In this document: positions 24,384 through 32,496 of the stretch, piece after piece
How positions within the stretch are numbered: position 1 is the first letter of the stretch
Layout of the letters: every line of letters begins with the position of its first letter
Source: UBA7446 sp964014735
Lineage (GTDB): Bacteria; Bacteroidota; Bacteroidia; Flavobacteriales; Flavobacteriaceae
Length of the DNA: 64,000 bases
Assembly (NCBI GenBank): GCA_964014735.1
Contig: CAXHBH010000001.1
Coordinates: 70,807 to 134,806, forward strand
Direction: 5' to 3'
The notes under the pieces: generated by a model
The model's database searches: none
What the model was told of the DNA's origin: nothing
What the model saw: the letters and a program-made list of their open reading frames with translations, nothing else
Translations under genes and position numbers: made by a program

Positions 24384-25742
24384 CTAAAAGCCTAAAATGA
24401 CCTTGGCAATGTAGAAAAAAAGGAAAATGCCAAAAATGTCGTTGCTTGTGGTTATAAAAGGCCCAGTGGCTATGGCTGGGTCAATATTGTTACGGTCTAA
24501 AATGATGGGCACAAAGGTTCCTATAAGCGCAGAGACCACAATCACACACAACATTGACAAGGCAATTGTAAGGCTCACAGATATTTCAAGGCCAGTAAAA
24601 TGCCCAAATATCAACAAGAGTGCACTTAAGGCAATTCCATTGATAAGGCTGAGTCCCACTTCTTTAATTAATCGATTAAATAGGCTTCCTTTGACAATAT
24701 CATTCGCCAAACCCTGCACAATAATGGCCGAGGACTGTACACCTACATTTCCAGCCATTGCGGCGATTAGTGGGGTAAAAAAGAATAGCGTTTTGTATGA
24801 TGGGTGTTGCATTACTTGTTCAAAGCCCTCTAGAATAAATACACTCCCCAATCCACCAATTAGTCCTAAAATCAGCCATGGCAAACGTGCCCTTGTAAGT
24901 TCTACAATGCTATCATCAGCTTCTACATCAGAGGCAATACCAGCTGCCAATTGGTAGTCTTTGTCTGCTTCTTCTTTAATAAAATCCACAATATCATCAA
25001 TAGTAATTCTGCCAAGTAATTTTTTTTCGTCATCTACTACTGGAACTGCTTCCAAATCATATTTAGCCATAAGCTTGGCTACTTCTTCACCCTGTTCGTT
25101 TATATTGACAAAATCAACCTTGGGAATATATACGCTTTTGATTTTGGCTTTATCTTTTGCGGTAAGCAAGTCTTTTAGCGATAGACGACCTATCAGTATA
25201 TTTTCATCATCAACTACATAAATGGAATGTACCCTTTTGACTTCTGAAGCCTGTGTTCGCATCTCGCGCATACACTTGGTAACCGTCCAATTTTCATTGA
25301 CCTTAACCAATTCTTTTGCCATCAATCCACCTGCAGAATCTTCGTCATAGGTAAGCAGTTCTTGAATATCTTGAACCCGTTCTTCGTCTTCTATTTGCGC
25401 AATTACTTCTGCTTGTCGCTCTTCTGGTAGTTCGGCAATCAAATCAACCGCATCATCGGTATCCAGCTCTTCTACTTCTTCAGCAATTTCCTTAACGGAA
25501 AGCAACTCAAGGATAGACTCTCGAATATCTTCGTCTACTTCTGTTAATACATCGGAAGTTTTCTCAGAGTCGAGCAGTTTAATTAGATAAATACCTTCAT
25601 CAATGGATAGTTCGTCAACTATTTCCGCTAAATCAGCGTAGTGGTATTCACTAGCGCGTTTTTTTAATGCCTTTGCATTGCGTTGCTCAATGTCACTTTT
25701 GAATTGCGATAGGATTTCGTCATTGAGTTGAAAGGGTGTCAT
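24384..25742 (-). CDS. mgtE: Magnesium transporter MgtE
   Basis: 452 aa. The N-terminal superhelical MgtE_N domain (ELDTDDAVDLIAELPEERQA) is followed by a CBS pair (about residues 135-255) and five C-terminal helices with the pore motif AMAGNVGVQSSAI. It imports Mg2+ under gating by cytoplasmic Mg2+ bound to the CBS region. Its start overlaps the end of rsmA by 23 nt, and the downstream dehydrogenase follows after 1 nt, so it is inside a compact operon. Confidence 0.96.
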   Translation of the reverse strand: MTPFQLNDEILSQFKSDIEQRNAKALKKRASEYHYADLAEIVDELSIDEGIYLIKLLDSEKTSDVLTEVDEDIRESILELLSVKEIAEEVEELDTDDAVDLIAELPEERQAEVIAQIEDEERVQDIQELLTYDEDSAGGLMAKELVKVNENWTVTKCMREMRTQASEVKRVHSIYVVDDENILIGRLSLKDLLTAKDKAKIKSVYIPKVDFVNINEQGEEVAKLMAKYDLEAVPVVDDEKKLLGRITIDDIVDFIKEEADKDYQLAAGIASDVEADDSIVELTRARLPWLILGLIGGLGSVFILEGFEQVMQHPSYKTLFFFTPLIAAMAGNVGVQSSAIIVQGLANDIVKGSLFNRLIKEVGLSLINGIALSALLLIFGHFTGLEISVSLTIALSMLCVIVVSALIGTFVPIILDRNNIDPAIATGPFITTSNDIFGIFLFFYIAKVILGF

Positions 25743-26502
25743 CAGCTATTTTTTGTGTCAACAGTATAAACTCCGATACACCCAAGCGCTCTGGGCGTTC
25801 ATCAAAGATACTATCTTCTTTTAAACTAGCCGAAAGCCCAAAGGATTTTAGGCTATTACGCAAGGTTTTTCGTCTTTGTTGAAAGGCTGTTTTTACAACT
25901 CTAAAAAAGAGTTTATCGTCACAGGGCAATTTGTAATCTGCTTTACGTTTCAAACGAATAACTGCAGAAGCTACTTTTGGAGGTGGATCAAATACAAATC
26001 TTGAGACATTAAACAGGTATTCTGTTTCAAAGAATGCCTGCGTTAACACTGATAAAATGCCATAGGCTTTACTACCTGCTTTTTCACAGATACGCGCTGC
26101 AACTTCTTTTTGAAACATACCAGCAAATTCGGGTACCATTTTTCGCTGTTCAATAATCCGAAATAAAATTTGACTGGATATATTATATGGAAAGTTTCCT
26201 ATGATGGCTACTTGCGCATCAAAATGATCAGCAAATACCATTTTTAAAAAATTACCCTCCAAGATACGGCCTTTCAATTGGGTAAAATGAGATTTGAGGT
26301 AGTCAACAGACTCGGTATCAATTTCAATTACGTATGTATCAAACGGTTTTTCCAATAGGTATTGGGTAAGTACTCCCATACCTGGACCAACTTCTAGTAC
26401 ATGCTTATAACCCGTTCCGGATAGGGTATTGGCGATATTTTGCGCAATGTTTAGGTCGGTTAAAAAGTGCTGTCCGAGGTGTTTTTTTGGGCGAACACTC
26501 AT
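25720..26502 (-). CDS. rsmA: 16S rRNA dimethyladenosine transferase
   Basis: 260 aa. RsmA/KsgA dimethylates A1518 and A1519 of 16S rRNA during 30S maturation. SAM motif I is VLEVGPGMGVLTQYL and motif IV is GNFPYNISSQILF (N-[LF]-P-Y). The N-terminal PKKHLGQHFL is the family opening. It overlaps the DUF4286 gene by 4 nt and mgtE by 23 nt. Confidence 0.96.
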   Translation of the reverse strand: MSVRPKKHLGQHFLTDLNIAQNIANTLSGTGYKHVLEVGPGMGVLTQYLLEKPFDTYVIEIDTESVDYLKSHFTQLKGRILEGNFLKMVFADHFDAQVAIIGNFPYNISSQILFRIIEQRKMVPEFAGMFQKEVAARICEKAGSKAYGILSVLTQAFFETEYLFNVSRFVFDPPPKVASAVIRLKRKADYKLPCDDKLFFRVVKTAFQQRRKTLRNSLKSFGLSASLKEDSIFDERPERLGVSEFILLTQKIADDTLSTQ

Positions 26503-26816
26503 GCGTATGACTTCAAAAACTCCAAACGACTGGCAAAAGCCACCCAGTCTTGAGGGAAAACACGATATAGTTTTTGCAGTACCAGTTGATGCCCTAATTC
26601 TTTAACCCAACGCATATGCTCGCGATCTGCACAATAGAATTGCATACTAAAAGTGGTTCCTTTAATGGGCTCCACACCATCCACAAATTCAACACGCAAC
26701 AAGTCTATTTGTTGTACGTTTTTGGCAACTTCTGGCAGCAACTCTTTATCAACGTATGTTGCCCAATCTTTTTCAATATTAGGCTCAACAATAAAAGTGA
26801 TGTTGTAAATCCGCAT
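26499..26816 (-). CDS. DUF4286 family protein
   Basis: 105 aa from the ATG at 26816, chosen because MRIYNITFIVEPNIEKDW is the family's usual N-terminus; a longer in-frame start at 26876 would intrude into serS. The small alpha/beta domain has conserved QIDLLRVEFVDGVEPIKGTT and FYCADREHMRWVKELGHQL. It lies between serS and rsmA, 1 nt after the former. Members occur widely in Bacteroidota next to serS/rsmA, but no function is known to me. Confidence 0.85.
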   Translation of the reverse strand: MRIYNITFIVEPNIEKDWATYVDKELLPEVAKNVQQIDLLRVEFVDGVEPIKGTTFSMQFYCADREHMRWVKELGHQLVLQKLYRVFPQDWVAFASRLEFLKSYA

Positions 26817-26817
26817 A

Positions 26818-28089
26818 TTAGTTAATGATGTCAAACCCCGTATAGGGTACAAGTGCTTTTGGTATGTGTATGCCATCGGATTTTTGATGGTTTTCCAGTA
26901 CTCCTGCTACAATACGTGGTAGCGCTAGTGCACTTCCGTTGAGTGTATGCGCCAGTTGTTTTTTTCCGTCTTTGGCTTTAAAGCGTAGTTTTAATCTGTT
27001 GGCCTGAAAGGATTCAAAATTAGAAACGGAACTCACCTCGAGCCAGCGATTTTGTGCAGTAGAAAAAACTTCAAAATCATATGTTAAAGCTGAGGTAAAC
27101 CCAAGATCACCGCCGCACAGCCGAAGTATACGGTAAGGTAAATCTAAGGAAGATAAAAGCTTTCCTACATGAGTTACCATCTCGTCTAATGTAGCGTAAG
27201 ATTGATCTGGATGCGCTATGCGCACCACTTCAACTTTGTCAAACTGGTGTAAGCGATTAAGACCACGAACATGTGCGCCATAACTACCTGCTTCACGTCT
27301 AAAACAAGGGGTGTAGGCTGTTAGTTTAACAGGAAATTCGTCTTCTTGAATCAGGCTATCACGGAATAGGTTTGTGACAGGTACTTCTGCAGTTGGTATA
27401 AGGTATAAATCATCTTCTGTGACATGATACATTTGACCTTCTTTATCTGGTAATTGTCCGGTTCCTAACCCAGATGCTTGGTTTACTAAATGGGGAACTT
27501 GTACCTCAGTGTAGCCAGCAGCGGTATTAAAATCTAAGAAATAATTAATGAGTGCTCGTTGTAGCTTGGCGCCCTTACCAGTGTAAACAGGAAATCCAGC
27601 ACCCGTGATTTTTGCGCCCAACTCAAAGTCTATGAGCTTGTATTTTTTAGCTAATTCCCAATGCGGTAACGCATTATCGTCTAAGGCTGGGATGCTTCCC
27701 TTTCGAAAAACTTCTTCATTGTCTTCATCAGAACTACCACTTGGAACACTTTGGTGTGGAATATTAGGTAGTTGATATAGGACTTCTTGTAACTGGACAG
27801 AGACATCTTGAAGCTTATCTTGAAGTTCTTTTGAGCTTGTCTTTAAGGCAGCCGATTCTTCTTTTTTGGCTGCGGCTTGTTCTCCAGCTCCTTGTTTTAA
27901 CAGCTGTCCTATTTCTTTGGCAATGGTATTTGCTTCTGCTAGGGTTTGGTCAAGCTTTGCTTGGGTAGAACGACGTTCTTCGTCCAAGGACAGAAGGGCT
28001 TTTAACTGAGGCGCTGCATCGATATTGCGTTTTTGCATAGCAGCCACCACTTGGTCAAAATGTTCACGAACGTGTGCAGGAATCAGCAT
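26818..28089 (-). CDS. serS: Seryl-tRNA synthetase
   Basis: 423 aa class II synthetase. The N-terminal coiled-coil arm (residues ~30-105, KEIGQLLKQGAGEQAAAKKE) contacts the long variable arm of tRNA-Ser. Motif 2 is CFRREAGSYG and motif 3 is NGSALALPRIVAGVLEN (G-x-A-x-x-R). Housekeeping. It is preceded by ribF at 11 nt and followed by DUF4286 after 1 nt. Confidence 0.97.
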   Translation of the reverse strand: MLIPAHVREHFDQVVAAMQKRNIDAAPQLKALLSLDEERRSTQAKLDQTLAEANTIAKEIGQLLKQGAGEQAAAKKEESAALKTSSKELQDKLQDVSVQLQEVLYQLPNIPHQSVPSGSSDEDNEEVFRKGSIPALDDNALPHWELAKKYKLIDFELGAKITGAGFPVYTGKGAKLQRALINYFLDFNTAAGYTEVQVPHLVNQASGLGTGQLPDKEGQMYHVTEDDLYLIPTAEVPVTNLFRDSLIQEDEFPVKLTAYTPCFRREAGSYGAHVRGLNRLHQFDKVEVVRIAHPDQSYATLDEMVTHVGKLLSSLDLPYRILRLCGGDLGFTSALTYDFEVFSTAQNRWLEVSSVSNFESFQANRLKLRFKAKDGKKQLAHTLNGSALALPRIVAGVLENHQKSDGIHIPKALVPYTGFDIIN

Positions 28090-28100
28090 AATCGTATTTT

Positions 28101-29036
28101 TTACAAAGGTAAAGTTTTGTAATCAGTAAGAATAAAATCCTTGTCTTTTTCCAATTGTTCTTGTAAGTCTGCCATACAATCAAACTTTACTTCGTCTCTA
28201 ACACGGTCCAATAAAGCCACTTGAAGATTTTGACCATATAAGTCACCAGACCAGTTTATTATATGTATCTCTATGCTCTGTTGTTGACCGTTTAATGTTG
28301 GATTTGTACCAATATTCATCATGCTCAGATACCATATATTATCTACATTAACTTGTGCTGCGTAAACCCCTTTTTTAGGGATTATTTTATCTAGGTGACT
28401 TATAAAGATATTTGCTGTTGGGAATCCAATAGTTCTTCCTTTTTCTTGCCCTTTAACAACTGCTCCGGAAAGTGTAAATGGATGGCCCAAATAGGCGTTT
28501 GCAGTTGCAATGTAACCATCTGATAAAGCCGCTCTAATTTTGGTTGAACTGATGGAAATATTATCCAACTGCTGGGCACTGATCTGTGTGACGCCAAAAT
28601 CATAAATATTGCCTAAATGTTCTAGATCATCCACATCTGCAGCTCTGTTTTTTCCAAATCGGTGATTGTGGCCAATAACAATTTCTTTGGTGTTAAGCAT
28701 GTCTATTAATATGGTTTCAACGTATGCCGCAGCACTCAACTGTGAAAAACTTTTGGTAAATGGATGCACTACTACATGGTCTAAACCAAGCCGTTCCAAT
28801 GTTGCAGCACGTTCTTTTAATGTTTGAATGAGCAGCATTGGTGTATTGGGCTGAAGTACTTTTCTAGGATGAGGATCGAAGGTCAATAATATTGCAGCAT
28901 GACCTGATTTTTTTGCCCTTTCCACCACTTTTATTATGATTTCTTGATGTCCTAAGTGTACTCCGTCAAAAGTACCGACAGTAACAATGGTTTTTTTGGA
29001 TGTTGAAAACGTGGCGCTATCTCTGATTATGCTCAT
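28101..29036 (-). CDS. ribF: Bifunctional riboflavin kinase / FAD synthetase
   Basis: 311 aa. The N-terminal adenylyltransferase has GTFDGVHLGHQEII and the SSTKIRAAL motif near residue 155. The C-terminal flavokinase domain starts at about 180 with VVKGQEKGRTIGFPTANI (the PTAN motif). It converts riboflavin to FMN and FAD. Overlaps pth by 4 nt and is in the pth-ribF-serS operon. Confidence 0.97.
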   Translation of the reverse strand: MSIIRDSATFSTSKKTIVTVGTFDGVHLGHQEIIIKVVERAKKSGHAAILLTFDPHPRKVLQPNTPMLLIQTLKERAATLERLGLDHVVVHPFTKSFSQLSAAAYVETILIDMLNTKEIVIGHNHRFGKNRAADVDDLEHLGNIYDFGVTQISAQQLDNISISSTKIRAALSDGYIATANAYLGHPFTLSGAVVKGQEKGRTIGFPTANIFISHLDKIIPKKGVYAAQVNVDNIWYLSMMNIGTNPTLNGQQQSIEIHIINWSGDLYGQNLQVALLDRVRDEVKFDCMADLQEQLEKDKDFILTDYKTLPL

Positions 29037-29665
29037 GCGGGATCTAGGGCATTTCCATTAAACATATTCATTGCATTAGACGCACCGTCAACCACAAAAG
29101 ACAAACACGCTTGTGCTGCTTTATCTACACCAAATGGAAGCAACTTTTCTTCATCTGATGTCCACGGCTGCAAAACAAAATCAACTTGCCTACCCCTGCC
29201 AAAAGCTGAGCCAATCCCAAAACGTAGTCTTGCATAGTTTATTGTATTTAACTGGCCGCAGATATCTTGAAGGCCATTGTGACCTCCTGCAGAACCTTTT
29301 CGTCGCATTCTCAAGATTCCAAAATCTAAGTGGATATCGTCTGTGATGACCAATACATTTTTTAGCGGAATATTCTTTTGTTTCAACCAGTAGCACACGG
29401 CTTTGCCGCTTTTGTTCATAAAGGTATTGGGCTTTAATAGATAAACTGTTTTTCCTTTATGTCTGAAATGAGCTAGGTCACCCAAGCGTAGGGTTTCGAA
29501 ACTGACTTCTTTTTGTTTAGCTACCTTTTCAAGTACCTCAAAACCAATATTATGTCGGGTACCGCTGTATTCCAAACCTATGTTGCCCAAACCAACAATT
29601 AAGAAAGATTTCATAGCCTTTTCATTTTTTTTGGCTGATGAAAAAAAAGGTATGCGTAGTTTCAT
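29033..29665 (-). CDS. pth: Peptidyl-tRNA hydrolase
   Basis: 210 aa from the ATG at 29665. Core motifs are IVGLGNIGLEYSGTRHNIGF (catalytic His in TRHN), NTFMNKSGKAVCYW and DDIHLDFGILRMRRKGSAGG. Flavobacterial homologues often have a short basic N-terminal extension like the one here, but the ATG at 29614 just before the core is an alternative. A longer frame starting at 29701 begins inside the rplY terminator hairpin and was rejected. It recycles peptidyl-tRNAs. First gene of the operon running to the LMW phosphatase. Confidence 0.93.
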   Translation of the reverse strand: MKLRIPFFSSAKKNEKAMKSFLIVGLGNIGLEYSGTRHNIGFEVLEKVAKQKEVSFETLRLGDLAHFRHKGKTVYLLKPNTFMNKSGKAVCYWLKQKNIPLKNVLVITDDIHLDFGILRMRRKGSAGGHNGLQDICGQLNTINYARLRFGIGSAFGRGRQVDFVLQPWTSDEEKLLPFGVDKAAQACLSFVVDGASNAMNMFNGNALDPA

Positions 29666-29674
29666 CAGTGTAAA

Positions 29675-29712
29675 AATAAAAAAAGCATCCCAGTGTTTCA
29701 TAAGATGCTTTT
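29675..29712 (-). terminator. Rho-independent terminator after rplY
   Basis: AAAAGCATC (29681-29689) pairs with GATGCTTTT (29704-29712) over a 14-nt loop. On the minus strand it is followed by a run of T. It separates prs-rplY from the pth operon. Confidence 0.75.
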
Positions 29713-29732
29713 AAAAATTGATTTATTTTGAT

Positions 29733-30386
29733 CTATTCTTCTGTTGGGGCGCCTCCTTCAATACTTCCTTCAGCACCTTCTTCAGCTCCTTCAGCACCTT
29801 CTTCAGCACCTTCCACTTCATCTTCAATTTGAAGTGAGACCCTAGATGTACGTACTTGACACACAACGGTGTTGTCAGGGTGTAAGAATTTGAATTTTTC
29901 GACAGCAACTTCTGTTACATAAAGCTTGTCTCCAAGCTCAAGTCCTGATATGTCTGCTTCAATACTATCTGGCAGGTTGGCTGGTAAGGCACGTACTCTG
30001 AGCTTACGCTTGTTACGACTTAATACCCCTCCTGAGTTAAGCACACCAGGAGCTGCTCCCCTAATCACAACAGGAATGTTCATTGAAACTTCCTTATCGT
30101 CAAATAATTGATAAAAGTCAATATGTAGGATTTTATCAGAAACAGGGTGAAACTGAATGTCTTGCAAAATGGCGTTAAACGTTCCGCTATCGCTTAAGTC
30201 GATAACCACCGTATGCGCATTTGGAGTATATATAAGCTTGGCAAACGCTCTTTCGTCTGCGGCAAAGTGCACTGGCGCTTCCCCTCCGTATAATACGCAA
30301 GGAATCTCTCCAGCATTACGTAAGGCTTTGGTAGCTACCTTGCCCACGCTTTCTCTTTTAGATCCGTTGATGGTAATTGATTTCAT
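29733..30386 (-). CDS. rplY: 50S ribosomal protein L25/Ctc
   Basis: 217 aa of the long, TL5/Ctc type. The N-terminal 5S rRNA-binding barrel (ITINGSKRESVGKVATKALR, then IPCVLYGG and LRKL-like loops) is followed by the beta-rich C-terminal domain (VSMNIPVVIRGAAPGVLNSG). From about residue 188 comes an acidic tail with repeats of GAEEGAEG, encoded by a 21-bp DNA repeat. Located 12 nt after prs and ending just before a terminator, so prs-rplY is a two-gene operon. Confidence 0.96.
   Translation of the reverse strand: MKSITINGSKRESVGKVATKALRNAGEIPCVLYGGEAPVHFAADERAFAKLIYTPNAHTVVIDLSDSGTFNAILQDIQFHPVSDKILHIDFYQLFDDKEVSMNIPVVIRGAAPGVLNSGGVLSRNKRKLRVRALPANLPDSIEADISGLELGDKLYVTEVAVEKFKFLHPDNTVVCQVRTSRVSLQIEDEVEGAEEGAEGAEEGAEGSIEGGAPTEE
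29767..29808. repeat. 21-bp tandem repeat in the rplY acidic tail
   Basis: Two nearly identical 21-nt units (one base different at the last position) encode the EEGAEGA tail. The unit length is a multiple of three, so copy-number change would keep the frame. Confidence 0.7.
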
Positions 30387-30398
30387 ATTTATTGTTTA

Positions 30399-31340
30399 TT
30401 ACATGATAAATTTGCTTGATATAGACTCGTTATTATGTACATTATACATCACATCAGCAAACAATTGAGCACAGCTCAATACTTTAATTTTTTTAATCTT
30501 TTTCGCAAGTGGTATAGAGTCAGTTACAATGAGTTCAGTAAGGTTTGATACTTTAACACGGTTGTATGCTTCGCCTGACAGTAAGGGATGGGTACAAACA
30601 GCACGTACACTTTTTGCCCCACGCTCCATCATCAGGTCAGCTGCACGAGTCAACGTTCCTGCCGTGTCAACCAAATCATCTACAAGTACAACATTTTTTC
30701 CTTGTACATTTCCAATAAGTTCCATGTGAGAAATTATATTGGCTTTTTTGCGTTGCTTGTAACATATTACAACATCACTTTCCAAATATTTAGAATAGGC
30801 ATATGCTCGCTTCGACCCTCCCATGTCGGGTGAGGCTATGGTAAGGTTGTCAAGGTTTAATGACTTGATATATGGCAAAAACAATGAAGATGCAAATAAA
30901 TGATCTACAGGTTTTTCAAAGAATCCTTGAATTTGATCTGCGTGCAAATCCATAGTTATAATGCGAGTAGCACCAGCTGTTTCCAACAATTTAGCGACTA
31001 ATTTGGCACCTATCGGAACCCTTGGTTTGTCTTTGCGGTCTTGTCTGGCCCATCCAAAATAAGGCATTACTGCAGTAATATGTCTTGCTGAAGCCCGTTT
31101 TGCTGCGTCTAACATAAGTAACATCTCCATCAAATTATCCGAAGATGGATTGGTAGAGCCTATAATAAATATGCGTGAGCCACGCACCGACTCTTCGAAA
31201 GAAGGTTGATATTCACCATCGCTGTAGCGGGTGAATAAAACGTTGCCCACGGGAATGCCGTATTGCTTGGCTATATCTTTGGCAAGTGTCTTCGTTTGCG
31301 AACACGCAAATATCTTCGATTCGATGGTTGTTTTTCCCAT
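30399..31340 (-). CDS. prs: Ribose-phosphate pyrophosphokinase
   Basis: 313 aa from the ATG at 31340 (MGKTTIESKIFACSQT); the in-frame extension to 31418 crosses the promoter and was rejected. The PRPP loop is VVLVDDLVDTAGTL, and the ATP-binding region includes YFGWARQDRKDKPRVPI. Class I PRPP synthase feeding nucleotide, His and Trp synthesis. A TACATTTG box lies 18 nt upstream. Followed by rplY after 12 nt. Confidence 0.97.
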   Translation of the reverse strand: MGKTTIESKIFACSQTKTLAKDIAKQYGIPVGNVLFTRYSDGEYQPSFEESVRGSRIFIIGSTNPSSDNLMEMLLMLDAAKRASARHITAVMPYFGWARQDRKDKPRVPIGAKLVAKLLETAGATRIITMDLHADQIQGFFEKPVDHLFASSLFLPYIKSLNLDNLTIASPDMGGSKRAYAYSKYLESDVVICYKQRKKANIISHMELIGNVQGKNVVLVDDLVDTAGTLTRAADLMMERGAKSVRAVCTHPLLSGEAYNRVKVSNLTELIVTDSIPLAKKIKKIKVLSCAQLFADVMYNVHNNESISSKFIM

Positions 31341-31358
31341 AGTTTTTTGTGCGGGGTG

Positions 31359-31366
31359 CAAATGTA
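31359..31366 (-). promoter_or_regulatory. -7 box for prs-rplY
   Basis: TACATTTG on the minus strand, 18 nt ahead of the prs ATG. No TTG at the 21-nt spacing; an inverted repeat occupies the -33 region instead. Confidence 0.5.
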
Positions 31367-31378
31367 GGAATTTATTTG

Positions 31379-31394
31379 AGCATGTATAAATGCT
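31379..31394. repeat. Inverted repeat AGCAT-N6-ATGCT upstream of prs
   Basis: A perfect 5-bp inverted repeat with a 6-nt spacer in the prs -33 region and just upstream of the tRNA-Leu promoter. Possible operator; symmetry is the only support. Confidence 0.3.
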
Positions 31395-31407
31395 TAAAGG
31401 TTTTTTC

Positions 31408-31439
31408 TTGACAGGCATTAAAAATATTGGCTACATTTG
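31408..31439 (+). promoter_or_regulatory. Promoter of tRNA-Leu(CAA), TTG-N21-TACATTTG
   Basis: TTG 31408-31410 and TACATTTG 31432-31439 are 21 nt apart. The tRNA begins 10 nt after the -7 box. Identical in layout to the tRNA-Gly promoter at 62491. Confidence 0.7.
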
Positions 31440-31449
31440 TCGTCCATTT

Positions 31450-31531
31450 ACCTCGGTGGCGGAATTGGTAGACGCGCCGGATTCAAAATCCGGTTCTGCA
31501 AGGAGTGTGGGTTCGATTCCCACCCGAGGTA
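31450..31531 (+). tRNA. tRNA-Leu (CAA anticodon)
   Basis: 82 nt class II tRNA. Acceptor ACCTCGG (31450-31456) pairs with CCGAGGT (31524-31530), discriminator A. Anticodon stem CCGGA/TCCGG holds loop TTCAAAA, anticodon CAA. A long variable arm follows, then a GTGGG-TTCGATT-CCCAC T arm. CCA is not encoded. Reads UUG. Followed directly by a terminator. Confidence 0.96.
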
Positions 31532-31535
31532 CAAT

Positions 31536-31579
31536 TTATCCCCAAGAATAATTTTTTATTTTTGGGGATAATTTTTTTT
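31536..31579 (+). terminator. Terminator after tRNA-Leu(CAA)
   Basis: TTATCCCCAA pairs with TTGGGGATAA around an AT-rich loop and is followed by eight T. Strong intrinsic terminator. Confidence 0.85.
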
Positions 31580-31604
31580 AACTTGCTTTTCAAATATTTA
31601 ACCA

Positions 31605-32423
31605 ATGAAAAAAGTACTCTTATTCTCCGCTTTATTAATACTTGGATGTTCTGAGGATGAAAACTCAAATATTCAAAATATAACAAGTGAGAATGCACTG
31701 GTTGACACATTTACATACTCTTACATAGATAATGACACAAACTCATCTGATTATGGAAATCAAGTTGAGGTAATCGAGCATTACAACTACATTGGAAATA
31801 AATTAGTTTCTATTGATATCTCTTTTGATGGAAATGAAACTATTGGAGCTTATAGTTTAGAATATAATGATGTTAATCAAATTACAAAATACAATATCTA
31901 GGGAGGAGATTCAGCCGAATATGAATATGATGAATTTGGGCGTGTAATTATTTATACTTACACTGATGTAGATGATTTTCCTACCCCCAATATTAGTATT
32001 GGAAACTACACTTACAATCAAGATGGTACTGTATCATTTGCTTTTGAAACTGACGAAGATTCATCGGATGTTTATTATTTAGATCAAAATGGAAATATTA
32101 TTAGAGTCACGAATGTATACAATACCTGGGATGGGTCTACACAGATTACCACCTATTTAGAATCAAGCTACGACAACAAAAACAACCCATTTAAAAATGT
32201 TTTGGGAGAATCTGTTTTTGTAAGGTATGGTAGCCCCATAAGTTATGGTGATTATAATAATAATGTGATATCTACTAATGGTAACCCATGGTTTTACACT
32301 TATAATGAATATGATTTTCCTATAACCATAAATTCACCACTTGGACTTCAGGACACATCAGATGGGTATTGGAATTCCAAATGGATAAATATTCAAGCAG
32401 ATATAACTTACACAAGTTATTGA
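31605..32423 (+). pseudogene. Lipoprotein gene interrupted by one in-frame TAG
   Basis: A single reading phase of 272 codons starts MKKVLLFSALLILGCSEDEN (lipobox ILGC) and ends DITYTSY at a TAA/TGA region (stop 32421-32423). It is broken only by TAG at 31899-31901, between QITKYNI and GGDSAEYEYDEFGR. The mature part has YD/RHS-like strands (YEYDEFGRVI, YTYNQDGTVSFAF, YDNKNNPFKN), typical of Bacteroidota surface lipoproteins with tyrosine-aspartate repeats. The intact phase on both sides argues for a recent nonsense mutation or readthrough. Function unknown. Confidence 0.75.
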
Positions 32424-32496
32424 TTTAGTTGAATAAAATAAGTTAATTTTTCACTTTTATAAGTTTCTGTAAACTCTCTCAGCTTTTCAAGGTCTT

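Noticed and set aside
29033..29701. Longer pth start at 29701
   Set aside because: The start codon would lie inside the rplY terminator hairpin; 29665 or 29614 are more plausible.
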